Positions 8,110-16,666 are shown, numbered from the stretch's first letter. The stretch: 64,000 nt of DNA from Streptomyces rimosus subsp. rimosus (GCF_000720725.1 NZ_JOCQ01000009.1:80961-144960), one strand, 5' to 3'. The notes: generated by a model from the letters alone, not told the origin. Translations and numbers: made by a program.

Positions 8110-9372
8110 ATGGATGGCTCAGGCGTTCCCGACGCGGCTTCCACGGCCGCCCCACCCCCCGAACCGGCCTCCGGACCGCGCTTCTCCCCGGCCCGGCTGC
8201 GCCGCGCCCGCTGGTCCGTGGCCGTGGTCTTCCTCGTACACGGCTCGGTGGCCGGCAGCTTCGCCACCCGCGTCCCCTGGATCCAGGACCACGCCCAGAT
8301 CGGCGCGGGACAGCTGGGCCTCGCCCTCGCCTTCCCCGCGATCGGCGCGTCGCTCGCCATGCCCCTGGCCGGCCGGATCAGCCACCGCCTCGGCGCCCGA
8401 GCCGCACTGCGCCTGCTCCTCACCCTGTGGACCCTCTCCCTCGCACTCCCCGCCCTCTCCCCCAACCTGTACGGCCTGTGCGGCGGCCTGCTGGTCTACG
8501 GCGCGACCTCGGGCACGGCGGACGTGGCGATGAACGCGCTGGGGGTGGAGACCGAGAACCGGCTCGGCAAACCGATCATGTCGGGGCTGCACGGCATGTG
8601 GAGCGTGGGCGCCCTGCTGGGCTCGGCGGCCGGTACGGCCGCGGCACATGCCGCCACCGACGCCCGGCTGCACCTGGCCGTCGCCGCGATGATCTCCGCC
8701 ACCCTGGGCTTCCTCGCCTGCCGGGGCGTACTGGACCTGCGCAGCACCGCCGACGAGCACCCGCCGCCGCGCTTCGCGCTGCCCCCGAAGTCCGCGCTGA
8801 TCATCGGCGCGGTCGGGTTCTGCGCGGTGTTCGCGGAGGGCGCCAGCCTCGACTGGTCGGCGGTCTACCTGCGCGACGTGCTGGGCACCGACCCGGGCCT
8901 GGCGGCGGCCTCGACCACCGCCCTGACGTGCACCATGGCGGCGGCCCGGCTGGCGGGGGACGCGGTGGTCGCCCGCTTCGGCCCGGTCCGCACCGTACGC
9001 ACCAGCGGCGCGCTGGCGACGGTCGGCGGCCTGCTGATCGTGCTGGCCCGGCACCCGGCGATGGCGGTGACCGGGTTCGCGCTGATCGGACTGGGCATCG
9101 CGGTCGTGGTGCCACTGGCGTTCGCGGCGGCGGGCCGCAGCGGCCCGGCCCCCAGCCAGGCCATCGCGGGCGTCGCCACGGTCACGTACACCTCCAGCCT
9201 GATCGCCCCGTCCCTCATCGGCTCGATCGCCCAGGCCACCTCGCTGACCGGCTCGTTCCTGCTGGTCACGGCGCTGGCCGGCGGGCTGGTCCTGGGCGCC
9301 GGGGTACTACGGGTGCCGGACCGGGGCGCCACGGCTCCCGAGACCGTACCGACCGGCAACCTGGAGCGCTGA
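8110..9372 (+). CDS. MFS transporter
   Basis: A 420-residue integral membrane protein of the major facilitator superfamily with about twelve hydrophobic segments and the loop 2-3 motif GRISHRLGARAALR. A proline-rich, charged stretch of about 35 residues precedes the first helix. Substrate is not evident; pairing with a ROK regulator suggests a sugar-related compound or an efflux role. The ATG at 8110 is used because the reading frame further upstream only covers the antisense of the ROK gene. Expression is likely controlled through the operator at 8077-8099. Confidence 0.88.
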   Translation: MDGSGVPDAASTAAPPPEPASGPRFSPARLRRARWSVAVVFLVHGSVAGSFATRVPWIQDHAQIGAGQLGLALAFPAIGASLAMPLAGRISHRLGARAALRLLLTLWTLSLALPALSPNLYGLCGGLLVYGATSGTADVAMNALGVETENRLGKPIMSGLHGMWSVGALLGSAAGTAAAHAATDARLHLAVAAMISATLGFLACRGVLDLRSTADEHPPPRFALPPKSALIIGAVGFCAVFAEGASLDWSAVYLRDVLGTDPGLAAASTTALTCTMAAARLAGDAVVARFGPVRTVRTSGALATVGGLLIVLARHPAMAVTGFALIGLGIAVVVPLAFAAAGRSGPAPSQAIAGVATVTYTSSLIAPSLIGSIAQATSLTGSFLLVTALAGGLVLGAGVLRVPDRGATAPETVPTGNLER

Positions 9373-9382
9373 GCCCCATGCC

Positions 9383-9937
9383 TCAGGCGGCCTGCTGCGC
9401 CTCCGGATGCAGCAGCTCCGCGGCTATCTCACGGGCGTGGTCCGACCACGGCGTGGGCCGCAGCGCCTGCGGGTCGACGCGCACCAGGACGCGGTGGCCG
9501 CGCGCGTAGGTCTGCTCGCCGTCGGCGGAGCAGAGCCGGAAGCCGTACGTCAGCCCGGTCCGCCCCAGCCGCTCGACCCACAGGTGGGCGGCGTAGTACC
9601 CGGGCCGGGTGACCGGCTGCTCGTACGAGACCTTCATCTCCTTGATCACATTGCACATGTCCCCGGCCGCCGCCCAGTCCCCGTCGAACCCGAACCCACG
9701 ACCGTGCCAGAACTCGGCCCAGGCCCGCTCGACGAGCAGCGGATACCGCGAGTTGTGCAGCATCCCGAGCGCGTCGAGGTCGTCGAAGTGCACGGTGACG
9801 GGGACCAGCTGTCCGTACGGGACGGCGGGGACGGCCTCAAGGGCTTCGACGCTCACGGGGTGGTGCTCCTGGTTCTGTGGCGGTGGGCGGCGGGGTGTGG
9901 TGGGCGCCGCCTGATGTTGTTGCTGTTGATCGTTCAA
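9383..9937 (-). CDS. acyl-CoA thioesterase, 4HBT/YbgC type
   Basis: A hotdog-fold thioesterase of 184 residues. VHFDDLDALGMLHNSRYPLLVERA contains the aspartate and HN motif of the 4-hydroxybenzoyl-CoA thioesterase/YbgC group, which hydrolyses acyl-CoA. The first roughly 28 residues are Gln/Pro-rich and probably unstructured. A GTG at about residue 29 (VSVEALEAV) is a possible alternative start and would give a more typical length. It is convergent with the MFS gene, 10 nt apart. Confidence 0.85.
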   Translation of the reverse strand: MNDQQQQHQAAPTTPRRPPPQNQEHHPVSVEALEAVPAVPYGQLVPVTVHFDDLDALGMLHNSRYPLLVERAWAEFWHGRGFGFDGDWAAAGDMCNVIKEMKVSYEQPVTRPGYYAAHLWVERLGRTGLTYGFRLCSADGEQTYARGHRVLVRVDPQALRPTPWSDHAREIAAELLHPEAQQAA

Positions 9938-10104
9938 GAAGTGAACCCAGCCATCGTATGCGGCTGGCCGGAAGGCGGTGGTGGCGGGGCGGGGGCGGTC
10001 TGCGCACCCGATCGCTTCGCGGCAGCAGGCCGGCCCTCACCGCGACGGGCGACCCCGCGCTACCGCCCTACTGCGCTCACCACCGCGCCCCTAGGCTCGC
10101 GGTC

Positions 10105-10428
10105 ATGACGAACAGCGACCACGCCGTAGTGATCACGACGACGGACTCCGAGGCCAAGGCCCGTGTTCTGGCGGGCGCGGTGGTGAACGCGAAGCTCGCC
10201 GCGTGCGCCCAGGTGTACGCCATCTCGTCCATCTACCGGTGGGAGGGGAAGGTCGAGCAGGACCAGGAGTGGCGGATCGACTTCAAGACGCGTGGCGGCC
10301 TGGTCGACCGGCTCTCCACGTTCATCGCCGAGCACCATGACTACGACGAACCGGAGATCATCTCGTTGCCGGTCACGGGTGGCTCGCCCGGCTACCTCGC
10401 CTGGGTGACGGCGGAAACCCGGAGCTGA
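10105..10428 (+). CDS. cutA: divalent-ion tolerance protein CutA
   Basis: CutA is a small trimeric protein (107 residues here) linked to tolerance of copper and other divalent ions, although its exact biochemistry is unsettled. The family signatures AACAQVYAISSIYRWEGK and EEW-type EQDQEWRIDFKT are present, ending in the usual SPGYLAWV. It is divergent from the thioesterase and separated from the next gene's stop by 3 nt. Confidence 0.95.
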   Translation: MTNSDHAVVITTTDSEAKARVLAGAVVNAKLAACAQVYAISSIYRWEGKVEQDQEWRIDFKTRGGLVDRLSTFIAEHHDYDEPEIISLPVTGGSPGYLAWVTAETRS

Positions 10429-10431
10429 CCG

Positions 10432-11694
10432 TTATCCGGCCGCGGCGCGGATCTCCTCCCGCAGGCTCCGCGCCGTTGCGCTGTCCGGCAGGGCGCGCCT
10501 CAGTTCCCGCATCCGCACGTCGACCATGGTGACCCCTGCGTAGTTGTGGGCCAGGGCGGTGTCGAGCGCCTGCCGGGCAAGGTCCACCCCGTGCTCACCG
10601 TCCCCGGTCGTCAGGTGGGCCATCGCGGCGTCGCACAGAACTGCCACGTTCACTTTCGGATTGCCGGTGTCCAGACGCTCCACGGAGCGATCCGCCTGGA
10701 CGACGGCCTCCGAGTGCCGCAGGCGGGTGTACGTCGAGACCGCCATCGAGTCGAGGCGCGCAGGACGCAGGAAGCGTACCCATGGCTGCTCGGTCCCGGG
10801 AGTGGCGAACTGATAGGCGGTTCGCGCACGTTCGAGCGCCCGTACCGCGGCATCGCCTGCCCCGGCCCGGGCGCGCTCTTCCGCTTCCCTTGCCGCCGTC
10901 CATGCGTGCGCGGTGGCGTACCCGGGCCCACTGACACACTCCTGCGCCTCACCGAGCATCTGGGCAGCTCGCGCGGGACTGCCTGCCGCGTACGAGGCAT
11001 ACGCCAGCGCAAGCGCGTCCAGCGGGCGATGTCCGGTCTCCTTGGCGGCATCGCGGACCGTCCGGTAGTAGTGCGCGGCGGTCTCGTACTCTCCGCGGTC
11101 CCATGCGGCCCACCCGGCGAGAGCCGCGGTTTCGCCGGCCGTGATGATCAGTGCCGGCCGGTGCCGGCCGGCGCGGGGGATGACCGACGTGACGGCATCG
11201 AGGTGAGTAATGATGCGCGCGGACAACAAGGGGGCGGGTACGTGCTCCTCATCGGCGTACAACTTCGCTGTCGCCCCGACGAGCTGCCCCGACGTTTTCG
11301 CGTCCACGTTTCCGCCGGAGAGAGCGGCGGCCAGCCGCCCCCAAGGCTCCGCTGCCGCGCCCGCGGCCACCGCTGCCGTCCCCAAGAACTTCCTTCGCTC
11401 CACCTGTCCCTCCGTTCCGTCGTCGTGTGCCTGTACCGAGAGCCGGTCCAACCTGCGCCGTCGCCGGGCGGCGACCGCGGCCCTGTTCAAGAGGTCAGCC
11501 GGCACACCGAACGAATCCGCCATGTGCGCGCGCCAGTAGGGACCGGGGATGACCCCCCGTTCCCAGTCCGAGACCTGATGCCGGTCGACATGGCGTCCGG
11601 TCCGGCGGTTCAGATCGTCGGCTTGGTCCTGCTGGGAGCGGCCCGAGCTCTCGCGCAGTTCCCTCAACAGCGGACCGATCGCGTGCTCTCGCAT
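10432..11694 (-). CDS. XRE-type HTH regulator with TPR-like sensor domain
   Basis: This 420-residue protein has an N-terminal Cro/C1-type helix-turn-helix (about residues 8-70, SQQDQADDLNRR...HQVSDWERG), a linker ERRKFLGTAAVAAGAAA (99-115) and a long alpha-helical tetratricopeptide-like region. Streptomyces genomes hold many such regulators, often beside small ATPases like the divergent gene at 11929. The linker resembles a twin-arginine or hydrophobic segment although it lies mid-protein. The ATG at 11692-11694 follows a GAGGGGCGGG site; an upstream extension of the frame has no ribosome site. No TTA codon. Confidence 0.85.
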   Translation of the reverse strand: MREHAIGPLLRELRESSGRSQQDQADDLNRRTGRHVDRHQVSDWERGVIPGPYWRAHMADSFGVPADLLNRAAVAARRRRRLDRLSVQAHDDGTEGQVERRKFLGTAAVAAGAAAEPWGRLAAALSGGNVDAKTSGQLVGATAKLYADEEHVPAPLLSARIITHLDAVTSVIPRAGRHRPALIITAGETAALAGWAAWDRGEYETAAHYYRTVRDAAKETGHRPLDALALAYASYAAGSPARAAQMLGEAQECVSGPGYATAHAWTAAREAEERARAGAGDAAVRALERARTAYQFATPGTEQPWVRFLRPARLDSMAVSTYTRLRHSEAVVQADRSVERLDTGNPKVNVAVLCDAAMAHLTTGDGEHGVDLARQALDTALAHNYAGVTMVDVRMRELRRALPDSATARSLREEIRAAAG

Positions 11695-11928
11695 AGTCCC
11701 GCCCCTCGGACGTGTTCGACCGGAACCTCGCGTAGAAGCCAACGCCGAAAGCCAACACGAAGATACGCCCCACACGCTGCCTACTCCCCGTGGTGATGCC
11801 CCGGCGTTGACTGGGCGGACCCGCCGAGCCGGACCCAGCGTTCACGTCCGGCGCACGGCGGCTTGGAGGAGACCACTCGGCGCTGCCCCGGCGGGGCTGA
11901 GCGGTCCACCGCTCGGAGGGAAGTCCCC

Positions 11929-12351
11929 GTGTCCGTAATCGCGCCCAGATCTCATGCGATCGGCGTGCCCGGCTACAGCGAAACGCTGCCGTGCACGCCG
12001 GAGTCCGTCCACCGCGCCCGTCAGCTCGTTGACACGGCCTTACGGACGTGGGGGCTCAGCGGCCTGACCGACGACGTGACGGTGGCTGCTTCCGAGTTGG
12101 TGACCAACGCCGTGCAGCATGCGAAAGGCCGCCACTTTCGCCTGCGCATCAGCCGGCTCGCCCCCTCGCGCGTGCTCATCGCCGTCACCGACCGGTCTTT
12201 CGTCCAGCCCGTCCTGCGCACGCCGAACGCAGACGACGCCAGGGGGCGCGGCCTCGTCCTGGTCGATGAGCTGGCCGCCCATTGGGGCACCGAACCGCGC
12301 CCCTTCGGAAAGACCGTCTGGGCCGAATTCGTCAACGCCCGGCAGGCGTGA
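11929..12351 (+). CDS. ATP-binding anti-sigma-like (RsbW-type) protein, one TTA codon
   Basis: A 140-residue GHKL-type ATPase of the RsbW/SpoIIAB-like group. The N box is VAASELVTNAVQHAK (E56, N60), followed by VTDRS and DARGRGLVLVDELA (G2-type loop). Such proteins bind or phosphorylate regulatory partners, and in Streptomyces commonly sit beside XRE regulators. GTG at 11929 is preferred because GGAGGGAAG ends 5 nt upstream. Codon 38 (12040-12042) is TTA, so full translation should need the bldA tRNA. Confidence 0.85.
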   Translation: MSVIAPRSHAIGVPGYSETLPCTPESVHRARQLVDTALRTWGLSGLTDDVTVAASELVTNAVQHAKGRHFRLRISRLAPSRVLIAVTDRSFVQPVLRTPNADDARGRGLVLVDELAAHWGTEPRPFGKTVWAEFVNARQA

Positions 12352-12473
12352 CAGCCGCCACCGAACTCCGTGACAAGAGCACCTGAACGCGCTCGCGCTG
12401 ATCGCGGCCACAGGCTGCGGTCGGGCGGGTCACAAGTCCACGTCAGTACCTCTCCCAGGAAGGAAGTGCAGTA

Positions 12474-12821
12474 GTGAACGTCAATCTCGTCCGCCCGGCC
12501 CCCGAAAAGGTGGTGAAACCGGCCCGCGCCATGCCGGCAACCATCGAAGCGGATCCAGAGTTCAGCCGCTTGCGCACTGCGTGCGCGAAGTACGACGAGG
12601 ACTGGACCTCTTTCATGGGATATGCCATCGGTGAATGGGACCACGGCGATTACACGCATCAGGTCTACCGCGCGGCCTGGGGCCCGACCATGAACCAACG
12701 CTGTTGGTTCGGGAAAGAAGAGACCGCCAAGCGCAGGGCGGCCGTCATGGCGAAGTACCAGACCATGGGCATTCTCGACGGAGGCCGCCGCTTCCTTCCC
12801 GGCTTCGCCCAGGCACGCTGA
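12474..12821 (+). CDS. small hypothetical protein of the XRE/ATPase cluster
   Basis: A 115-residue protein I do not recognise, with a GTG start after AGGAAGGAAG. It is rich in Trp/Tyr and charged residues (YDEDWTSFMGYAIGEWDHGDYTHQ) and has no signal peptide or membrane segment. Codon use is Streptomyces-like with strong G/C at third positions, so it is probably real. It follows the ATPase by 122 nt on the same strand. Its 3' 157 bp overlap the convergent gene at 12665-13231. Confidence 0.7.
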   Translation: MNVNLVRPAPEKVVKPARAMPATIEADPEFSRLRTACAKYDEDWTSFMGYAIGEWDHGDYTHQVYRAAWGPTMNQRCWFGKEETAKRRAAVMAKYQTMGILDGGRRFLPGFAQAR

Positions 12822-13231
12822 CCGAGCGCCAGGCGCAGCGCCGTAACAGCGTCGATCTCCGGAAAGGCTCGTGGGATCTCGGCTGACGCCCGGTCGATGA
12901 TCGATTCGACCATGGCAGGCGCTGCGCCGTACAGCAGCTCGCGCAGGTACGGAACCAGGTCATCCGCGTCTGCCGGCAGCTGAAGGTCCGGGGGCTGCGG
13001 TACCGGTGCCCCCTCGGACTTGTACCGGGCCGCAGGAAGTCCGACTTTCTCCGGGTGGACGCAGACAGGCACACCGGCTGCCGTGTACCGGTGGCCGTCC
13101 GCGGGATCGAAGGGGCATTCCTTCGTGGGCCGTTCGCTTACGTCGAACTGCCCGAGCGGGTACCGGCGGGACGGGCCGATGCCGCACGCCGGATGGTTCG
13201 GCTCGTCTTCGGCAACGAAAGGCTCGGCCAT
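12665..13231 (-). CDS. hypothetical protein, 3' end overlapping a convergent gene
   Basis: A 188-residue protein of unknown function. The first roughly 145 residues have good actinobacterial codon use and a conserved-looking sequence (CPFDPADGHRYTAAGVPVCVHPEK, with Cys/His spacing, then acidic helices). The last roughly 50 residues are read from the antisense of the gene at 12474-12821 and look unnatural (RRPPSRMPMVWYF). The natural stop may have been lost, or the two genes really overlap tail to tail. Confidence 0.55.
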   Translation of the reverse strand: MAEPFVAEDEPNHPACGIGPSRRYPLGQFDVSERPTKECPFDPADGHRYTAAGVPVCVHPEKVGLPAARYKSEGAPVPQPPDLQLPADADDLVPYLRELLYGAAPAMVESIIDRASAEIPRAFPEIDAVTALRLALGQRAWAKPGRKRRPPSRMPMVWYFAMTAALRLAVSSFPNQQRWFMVGPQAAR

Positions 13232-13316
13232 GTCACCGGAGCGTACGTCCCGCCACTACGGCTGCGCGGCGCTTGCCGCGCCGGAGTGCCCCTTCGAGCG
13301 TGGTGCTGCAAGACCT

Positions 13317-14702
13317 TCACTCCGACGCCTCGACCCCCCGGTCATACTCACTCGTACCACCATCCAGCAGCTGCCCCTCCCGCCGCTTCGACGCCTGGGA
13401 AAGCCAGCGCAGCACGTGATAGCCAGTGAGTACGATCAACGTGCCCAGCGCGATGCCGCTCAGCTCGAAGTTGTCGGTGAACTTGAGCGACACTCCGCCG
13501 ATACCGACGATGACGCCCGCCGCGGTCGGCACCAGATTCAGCGGCTGCGCGAAATCCACCTTGTTCCGTACCCAGATCTGCGCGCCGAGCAGGCCGATCA
13601 TGCCGTACAGGATGACGGTGATGCCGCCCAGTACGCCGCCGGGGATCGCGGCCACCACCGCGCCGAATTTGGGACACAGGCCGAAGAGCAGCGCGAAACC
13701 GGCCGCCGCCCAGTAGGCCGCGGTGGAGTAGATGCGGGTCGCGGCCATCACGCCGATGTTTTCGGCGTATGTGGTGGTGGCCGGGCCGCCGACGGCGGTC
13801 GAGAGCATGGTGGCGGTTCCGTCCGCGACGATGGCCGTGCCCAGTTTGTCGTCCAGGGTGTCGCCGGTCATCTCGCCGACGGCCTTCACGTGGCCGGCGT
13901 TCTCGGCGACCAGGGCGACCAGTACCGGCAGGGCGACCAGGATCGCCGAGGCGGAGAAGGTGGGGGCGTGCAGGTTGGGCAGGCCGATCCAGTCCGCCTT
14001 GGCGACGCCGGAGAAGTCGATGCGCCAGTGGTCGACGACCTGGCCGGCCCCGTTCGCCGAATGGATCTTCCCTGTGGTCCGGTCGAGGATCCAGGAGAGT
14101 ACGTAACCGAAGACCAGCCCCAGGAAGATCGCGATCCGCGACCAGAAGCCCCGCAGCACGACCAGGGCCAGCCCGGTGAACAGCATGGTCGCGAGGGCGC
14201 TCCACTGGTCCTGCGGCCAGTAGGTGCCCGCTGCCACCGGAGCGAGGTTGAAGCCGATCAGCATGACCACGGCACCGGTGACCACCGGCGGCAGCACCGC
14301 GTGGATCACCCGTGCGCCGAGGGTGTGGATGATGATGCCGCAGACCGCCAGCGCGGCTCCGACCACGAGCAGGGCGCCGGTGAGGGTGCTGGCGTCGCCG
14401 CCTTGGCCGGCGATGACCGCGGAGACGCCCACGAAGGACAGCGAGGAGCCCAGGTAGCTGGGGATGCGCCCGCGCGTCAGCAGGAGGAAGAGGACGGTGG
14501 CGACACCGGACGCCATGAGGGCGAGGTTCGGGTCCAGGCCCATGAGGACCGGGGCCACGAAGCAGGCGCCGATCATCGAGACGACGTGCTGCGCCCCGAG
14601 ACCGACCGTCCGCCCCCAGTTCAGCCGCTCGTCCGGCTTCACCACCTCCCCCGGCTTCAGGTGTTTACCGTCGCCATGCAGCTTCCACCCGAAGCCCGCC
14701 AT
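13317..14702 (-). CDS. NCS2-family uracil/xanthine permease
   Basis: A 461-residue nucleobase:proton symporter of the UraA/NAT family with about 12-14 hydrophobic segments. It has LGAQHVVSMIGACFVAPVLMG near the N-terminus, VALVAENAGHVKAVGEMTG with the family's conserved acidic residue, and AVGGPATTTYAENIGVMAAT. The sequence is closer to uracil permeases than to xanthine permeases. The ATG at 14700-14702 (MAGFGWKLH) is chosen over an upstream start that lacks a ribosome site. It stands alone. Confidence 0.9.
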   Translation of the reverse strand: MAGFGWKLHGDGKHLKPGEVVKPDERLNWGRTVGLGAQHVVSMIGACFVAPVLMGLDPNLALMASGVATVLFLLLTRGRIPSYLGSSLSFVGVSAVIAGQGGDASTLTGALLVVGAALAVCGIIIHTLGARVIHAVLPPVVTGAVVMLIGFNLAPVAAGTYWPQDQWSALATMLFTGLALVVLRGFWSRIAIFLGLVFGYVLSWILDRTTGKIHSANGAGQVVDHWRIDFSGVAKADWIGLPNLHAPTFSASAILVALPVLVALVAENAGHVKAVGEMTGDTLDDKLGTAIVADGTATMLSTAVGGPATTTYAENIGVMAATRIYSTAAYWAAAGFALLFGLCPKFGAVVAAIPGGVLGGITVILYGMIGLLGAQIWVRNKVDFAQPLNLVPTAAGVIVGIGGVSLKFTDNFELSGIALGTLIVLTGYHVLRWLSQASKRREGQLLDGGTSEYDRGVEASE

Positions 14703-15035
14703 GATCACTCTCCAGCTGTTCGATGCCCCGCACGTCACAGGGCCGAAGTGATTAGTAGTTCAACACTTCGACGGGGGCAAACCGAGCCGGCCGGGCCAGG
14801 GGCTGCCCTGAGCGGGTGAAAGGAGGACCGGCGGGCATACGGGATCCAGCCCTCGTGCCCGCGCAGCCCCTGCCTGGCCGGCCAGGCACCTCCCCCTGCC
14901 AGACCGGCCAGGCACCTCCCCCTGCCAGACCGGCCAGGCGCCTCCCCCTGCCAGACCGGCCAAGCACCTCCGATCTCGCGCACAGCGCGGCGACGCCGAG
15001 CAGGGGCGACGCAGCGGGCAACAAGCGCGGTGGGG
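14703..15035. other. intergenic region upstream of the nucleobase permease
   Basis: No gene is supported in this gap. It contains the permease promoter region, with an AT-richer patch at 14750-14770, and the 26-bp tandem repeat described separately. The MerR terminator follows at 15036. Confidence 0.6.
14871..14971. repeat. 26-bp tandem repeat, about 3.9 copies
   Basis: Complete units GGCACCTCCCCCTGCCAGAC plus CGGCCA lie at 14885-14910, 14911-14936 and 14937-14962. A partial unit precedes them (14871-14884) and another follows (14963-14971). Copies differ by one or two bases. Each unit contains CTGCC...GGCCAGGCA elements that can pair, so the RNA could form a row of hairpins. There are no unique spacers. 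Confidence 0.9.
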
Positions 15036-15059
15036 GGCCTTCTGCACAGCAGAGGGGCC
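15036..15059 (-). terminator. probable terminator after merR-type gene
   Basis: GGCC-TTCTGC and GCAGAGGGGCC form an imperfect GC stem with a 3-nt loop immediately after the regulator's stop at 15063. There is no U tract, as is common in Streptomyces. Confidence 0.5.
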
Positions 15060-15062
15060 GGG

Positions 15063-15842
15063 TCAGACGGTGGCGGCGAACAGTTCGAGGAGCATCTCGC
15101 GTCCGTCGGCGGGCGCTCGGACCTCCAGGTGCACGACTGCGCCGTCCAGGTGGAAGCGGAAGTCGAAGAAGGGACAGCACCGCTGCTCGGCCGCGGCGAG
15201 GCCGGCGATCATGGCCGTGCGGTCGGCGGGCAGCGTCAGCCGTACCCCGTCCGGTAGGTCCGCCCGTACGGCATCGGCGACGGCAGCGCGCCATCGACCG
15301 ACGCGGTCCGCCATAGCGTTCTCGGTGAGGGAGCAGGCCACCGGGGCGATGCGCCACTGCTCCCGTTCCTCCCCGGCGGCTTCCGGTCCGGTCGAGAGGC
15401 TGTCCCCGACCGGACGGAAGAAGGCGGGTGGCCGGGCGGTGACGGGGAAGCCGCATCGCGGGTCGCAGCGCTCGGCGCGATCGGGCAGGGCGTCCAGGTG
15501 GTCCAGGGCGGCATGCAAGGAGGTGGTGAATGCGGCCAGCTCGGCAGCGCGCTGTTCCGCCTCGGCCAGCCGGGCGGCGATCCGCGGGCGCAGGTCCGCC
15601 TTCACCTCACGGCAGGCCCCGGACTCCCGGACCGCCAGCAGCTCGCCGATCTCCGCCAGCGGCAGGCCCAGATGCTTGGCTGCTCCGATGAAGCCGAGGC
15701 GTTCGATCGCCTCCTCGCCGTACACCCGGTAGCCGGCGGAAGTGCGGTCGGCCGCCAGCAGTCCGGCCTTCTCGTAGAAGCGCAGCGTGGTGGCCGGAAC
15801 GCCGCAGCGCTCGGCCAGCTGGGAAATCCGCAGGGTGCCCAT
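15063..15842 (-). CDS. MerR-family metal-type regulator with C-terminal CCPFF domain
   Basis: A 259-residue regulator. The N-terminal MerR helix-turn-helix is RISQLAERCGVPATTLRFYE, followed by wing RTSAGYRVY. C77, then C126 and C130 (RCDPRC) near the end of the dimerisation helix, recall the three-cysteine metal sites of MerR/ZntR-type sensors. An extra C-terminal domain has C170 and the motif RCCPFFDFRF (C222, C223), also suited to soft-metal binding. Heavy-metal sensing is an inference. The ATG at 15840-15842 has no ribosome site but lies about one turn from a predicted promoter, so the mRNA may be leaderless. No transport gene is adjacent. Confidence 0.82.
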   Translation of the reverse strand: MGTLRISQLAERCGVPATTLRFYEKAGLLAADRTSAGYRVYGEEAIERLGFIGAAKHLGLPLAEIGELLAVRESGACREVKADLRPRIAARLAEAEQRAAELAAFTTSLHAALDHLDALPDRAERCDPRCGFPVTARPPAFFRPVGDSLSTGPEAAGEEREQWRIAPVACSLTENAMADRVGRWRAAVADAVRADLPDGVRLTLPADRTAMIAGLAAAEQRCCPFFDFRFHLDGAVVHLEVRAPADGREMLLELFAATV

Positions 15843-15849
15843 GCCGCCG

Positions 15850-15881
15850 ACGGTAAACCTTCGACCCGGCTCCAAGGTCAA
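15850..15881 (-). promoter_or_regulatory. MerR-type promoter with 20-bp spacer and dyad
   Basis: On the minus strand, TTGACC (15876-15881) and TACCGT (15850-15855) are separated by 20 bp, the over-long spacer that MerR activators compensate by twisting DNA. The spacer holds the dyad ACCTT...AAGGT. Transcription would start about 15843, next to the ATG, so the gene is probably autoregulated and leaderless. Confidence 0.7.
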
Positions 15882-15955
15882 GCCCCTCGGCCGCCTCTGA
15901 TGCCCGGCCTGGCCGGCTCAAGAGCCGAGGGGCCCGGCTGGAGCGCCCGGTCACA

Positions 15956-15977
15956 GCGCCCCGGAAGCCCGGGGCGC
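15956..15977 (-). terminator. hairpin after phospholipase gene
   Basis: A perfect 9-bp stem GCGCCCCGG/CCGGGGCGC with loop AAGC lies 17 bp past the stop of the minus-strand phospholipase gene. It has no U tract. Confidence 0.6.
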
Positions 15978-15994
15978 CCGCCCGGGGCCCCGGG

Positions 15995-16447
15995 TCAGCC
16001 GAGGTTCTTGACCGCCTCGTAGTACGTCCACGCGAGCGCGTTGCACGAGGTCTTCTTGGCGTTGCTGTACTTGGCGCAGACCCGCTTGAGGTCCTCGTAC
16101 AGCGCACTGTCCAGGCGCGCCTTGTTCGCCGGGAAGGTGCCGGCCTTCTTGTAGTTGCGGTAGCCGAAGTCGTGGCGGGCGCAGGAGGTCTCGAAGGGGA
16201 AGCCGAAGGGGTTGTCGGGCGACTTGGAGCAGTAGTCGGTGCTCCAGTCGAACTGGTACGCCGCCCACTTCGCCTGGTTGCCGCGGGCCGCGAGCCAGCC
16301 GCTGTAGCTGCCGGCGTCGGTCTGCGTCCAGCCGGCCAGCACCTTGGTCTTGTCGGCGGGGACGGCCTGGGCCGGGGCGGCGGCCGCCACCAGCGCGGTG
16401 ACGGTCATGGCCGAGGCGGACAGGGCGGCGGCGAGTCTTCGGGACAT
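15995..16447 (-). CDS. secreted prokaryotic phospholipase A2
   Basis: A 150-residue secreted lipase of the Streptomyces PLA2 type (as in S. violaceoruber), hydrolysing the sn-2 acyl ester of phospholipids with calcium. A Sec signal peptide covers about residues 1-29 (MSRRLAAALS...APAQA). The catalytic SCARHDFGYRNYK holds the His-Asp pair. Four cysteines (YCSK, SCARH, VCAK, SCNAL) would form the two expected disulfides. The mature size of about 120 residues matches the family. It is transcribed alone. Confidence 0.93.
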   Translation of the reverse strand: MSRRLAAALSASAMTVTALVAAAAPAQAVPADKTKVLAGWTQTDAGSYSGWLAARGNQAKWAAYQFDWSTDYCSKSPDNPFGFPFETSCARHDFGYRNYKKAGTFPANKARLDSALYEDLKRVCAKYSNAKKTSCNALAWTYYEAVKNLG

Positions 16448-16666
16448 CCTTCAACCTCCGGGGACGCGGCGGCCCTTCGGCAGGATCGGGCCGCTCCTCG
16501 GAGGCTGAAAATAATCAGTTCCGACGACCTTCGGTGGGGTTTTGGTTGAACAGTGATCAGCGGCCGGGTGGCGCGCGGACAAGGGGGCACGCCGCCGGTT
16601 ACCCCGATCCGGTCATCCGCCGCCGGGCCGCCTCTACGGTGTGTGTCCGGCTGTCACGCTGTGCGG

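Noticed and set aside
10431..10432. Shared promoter between cutA and the XRE gene
   Set aside because: The genes are convergent with a 3-bp gap; no promoter can lie there.
14871..14971. Possible CRISPR array
   Set aside because: Units are directly adjacent with no unique spacers, and no cas genes are present.
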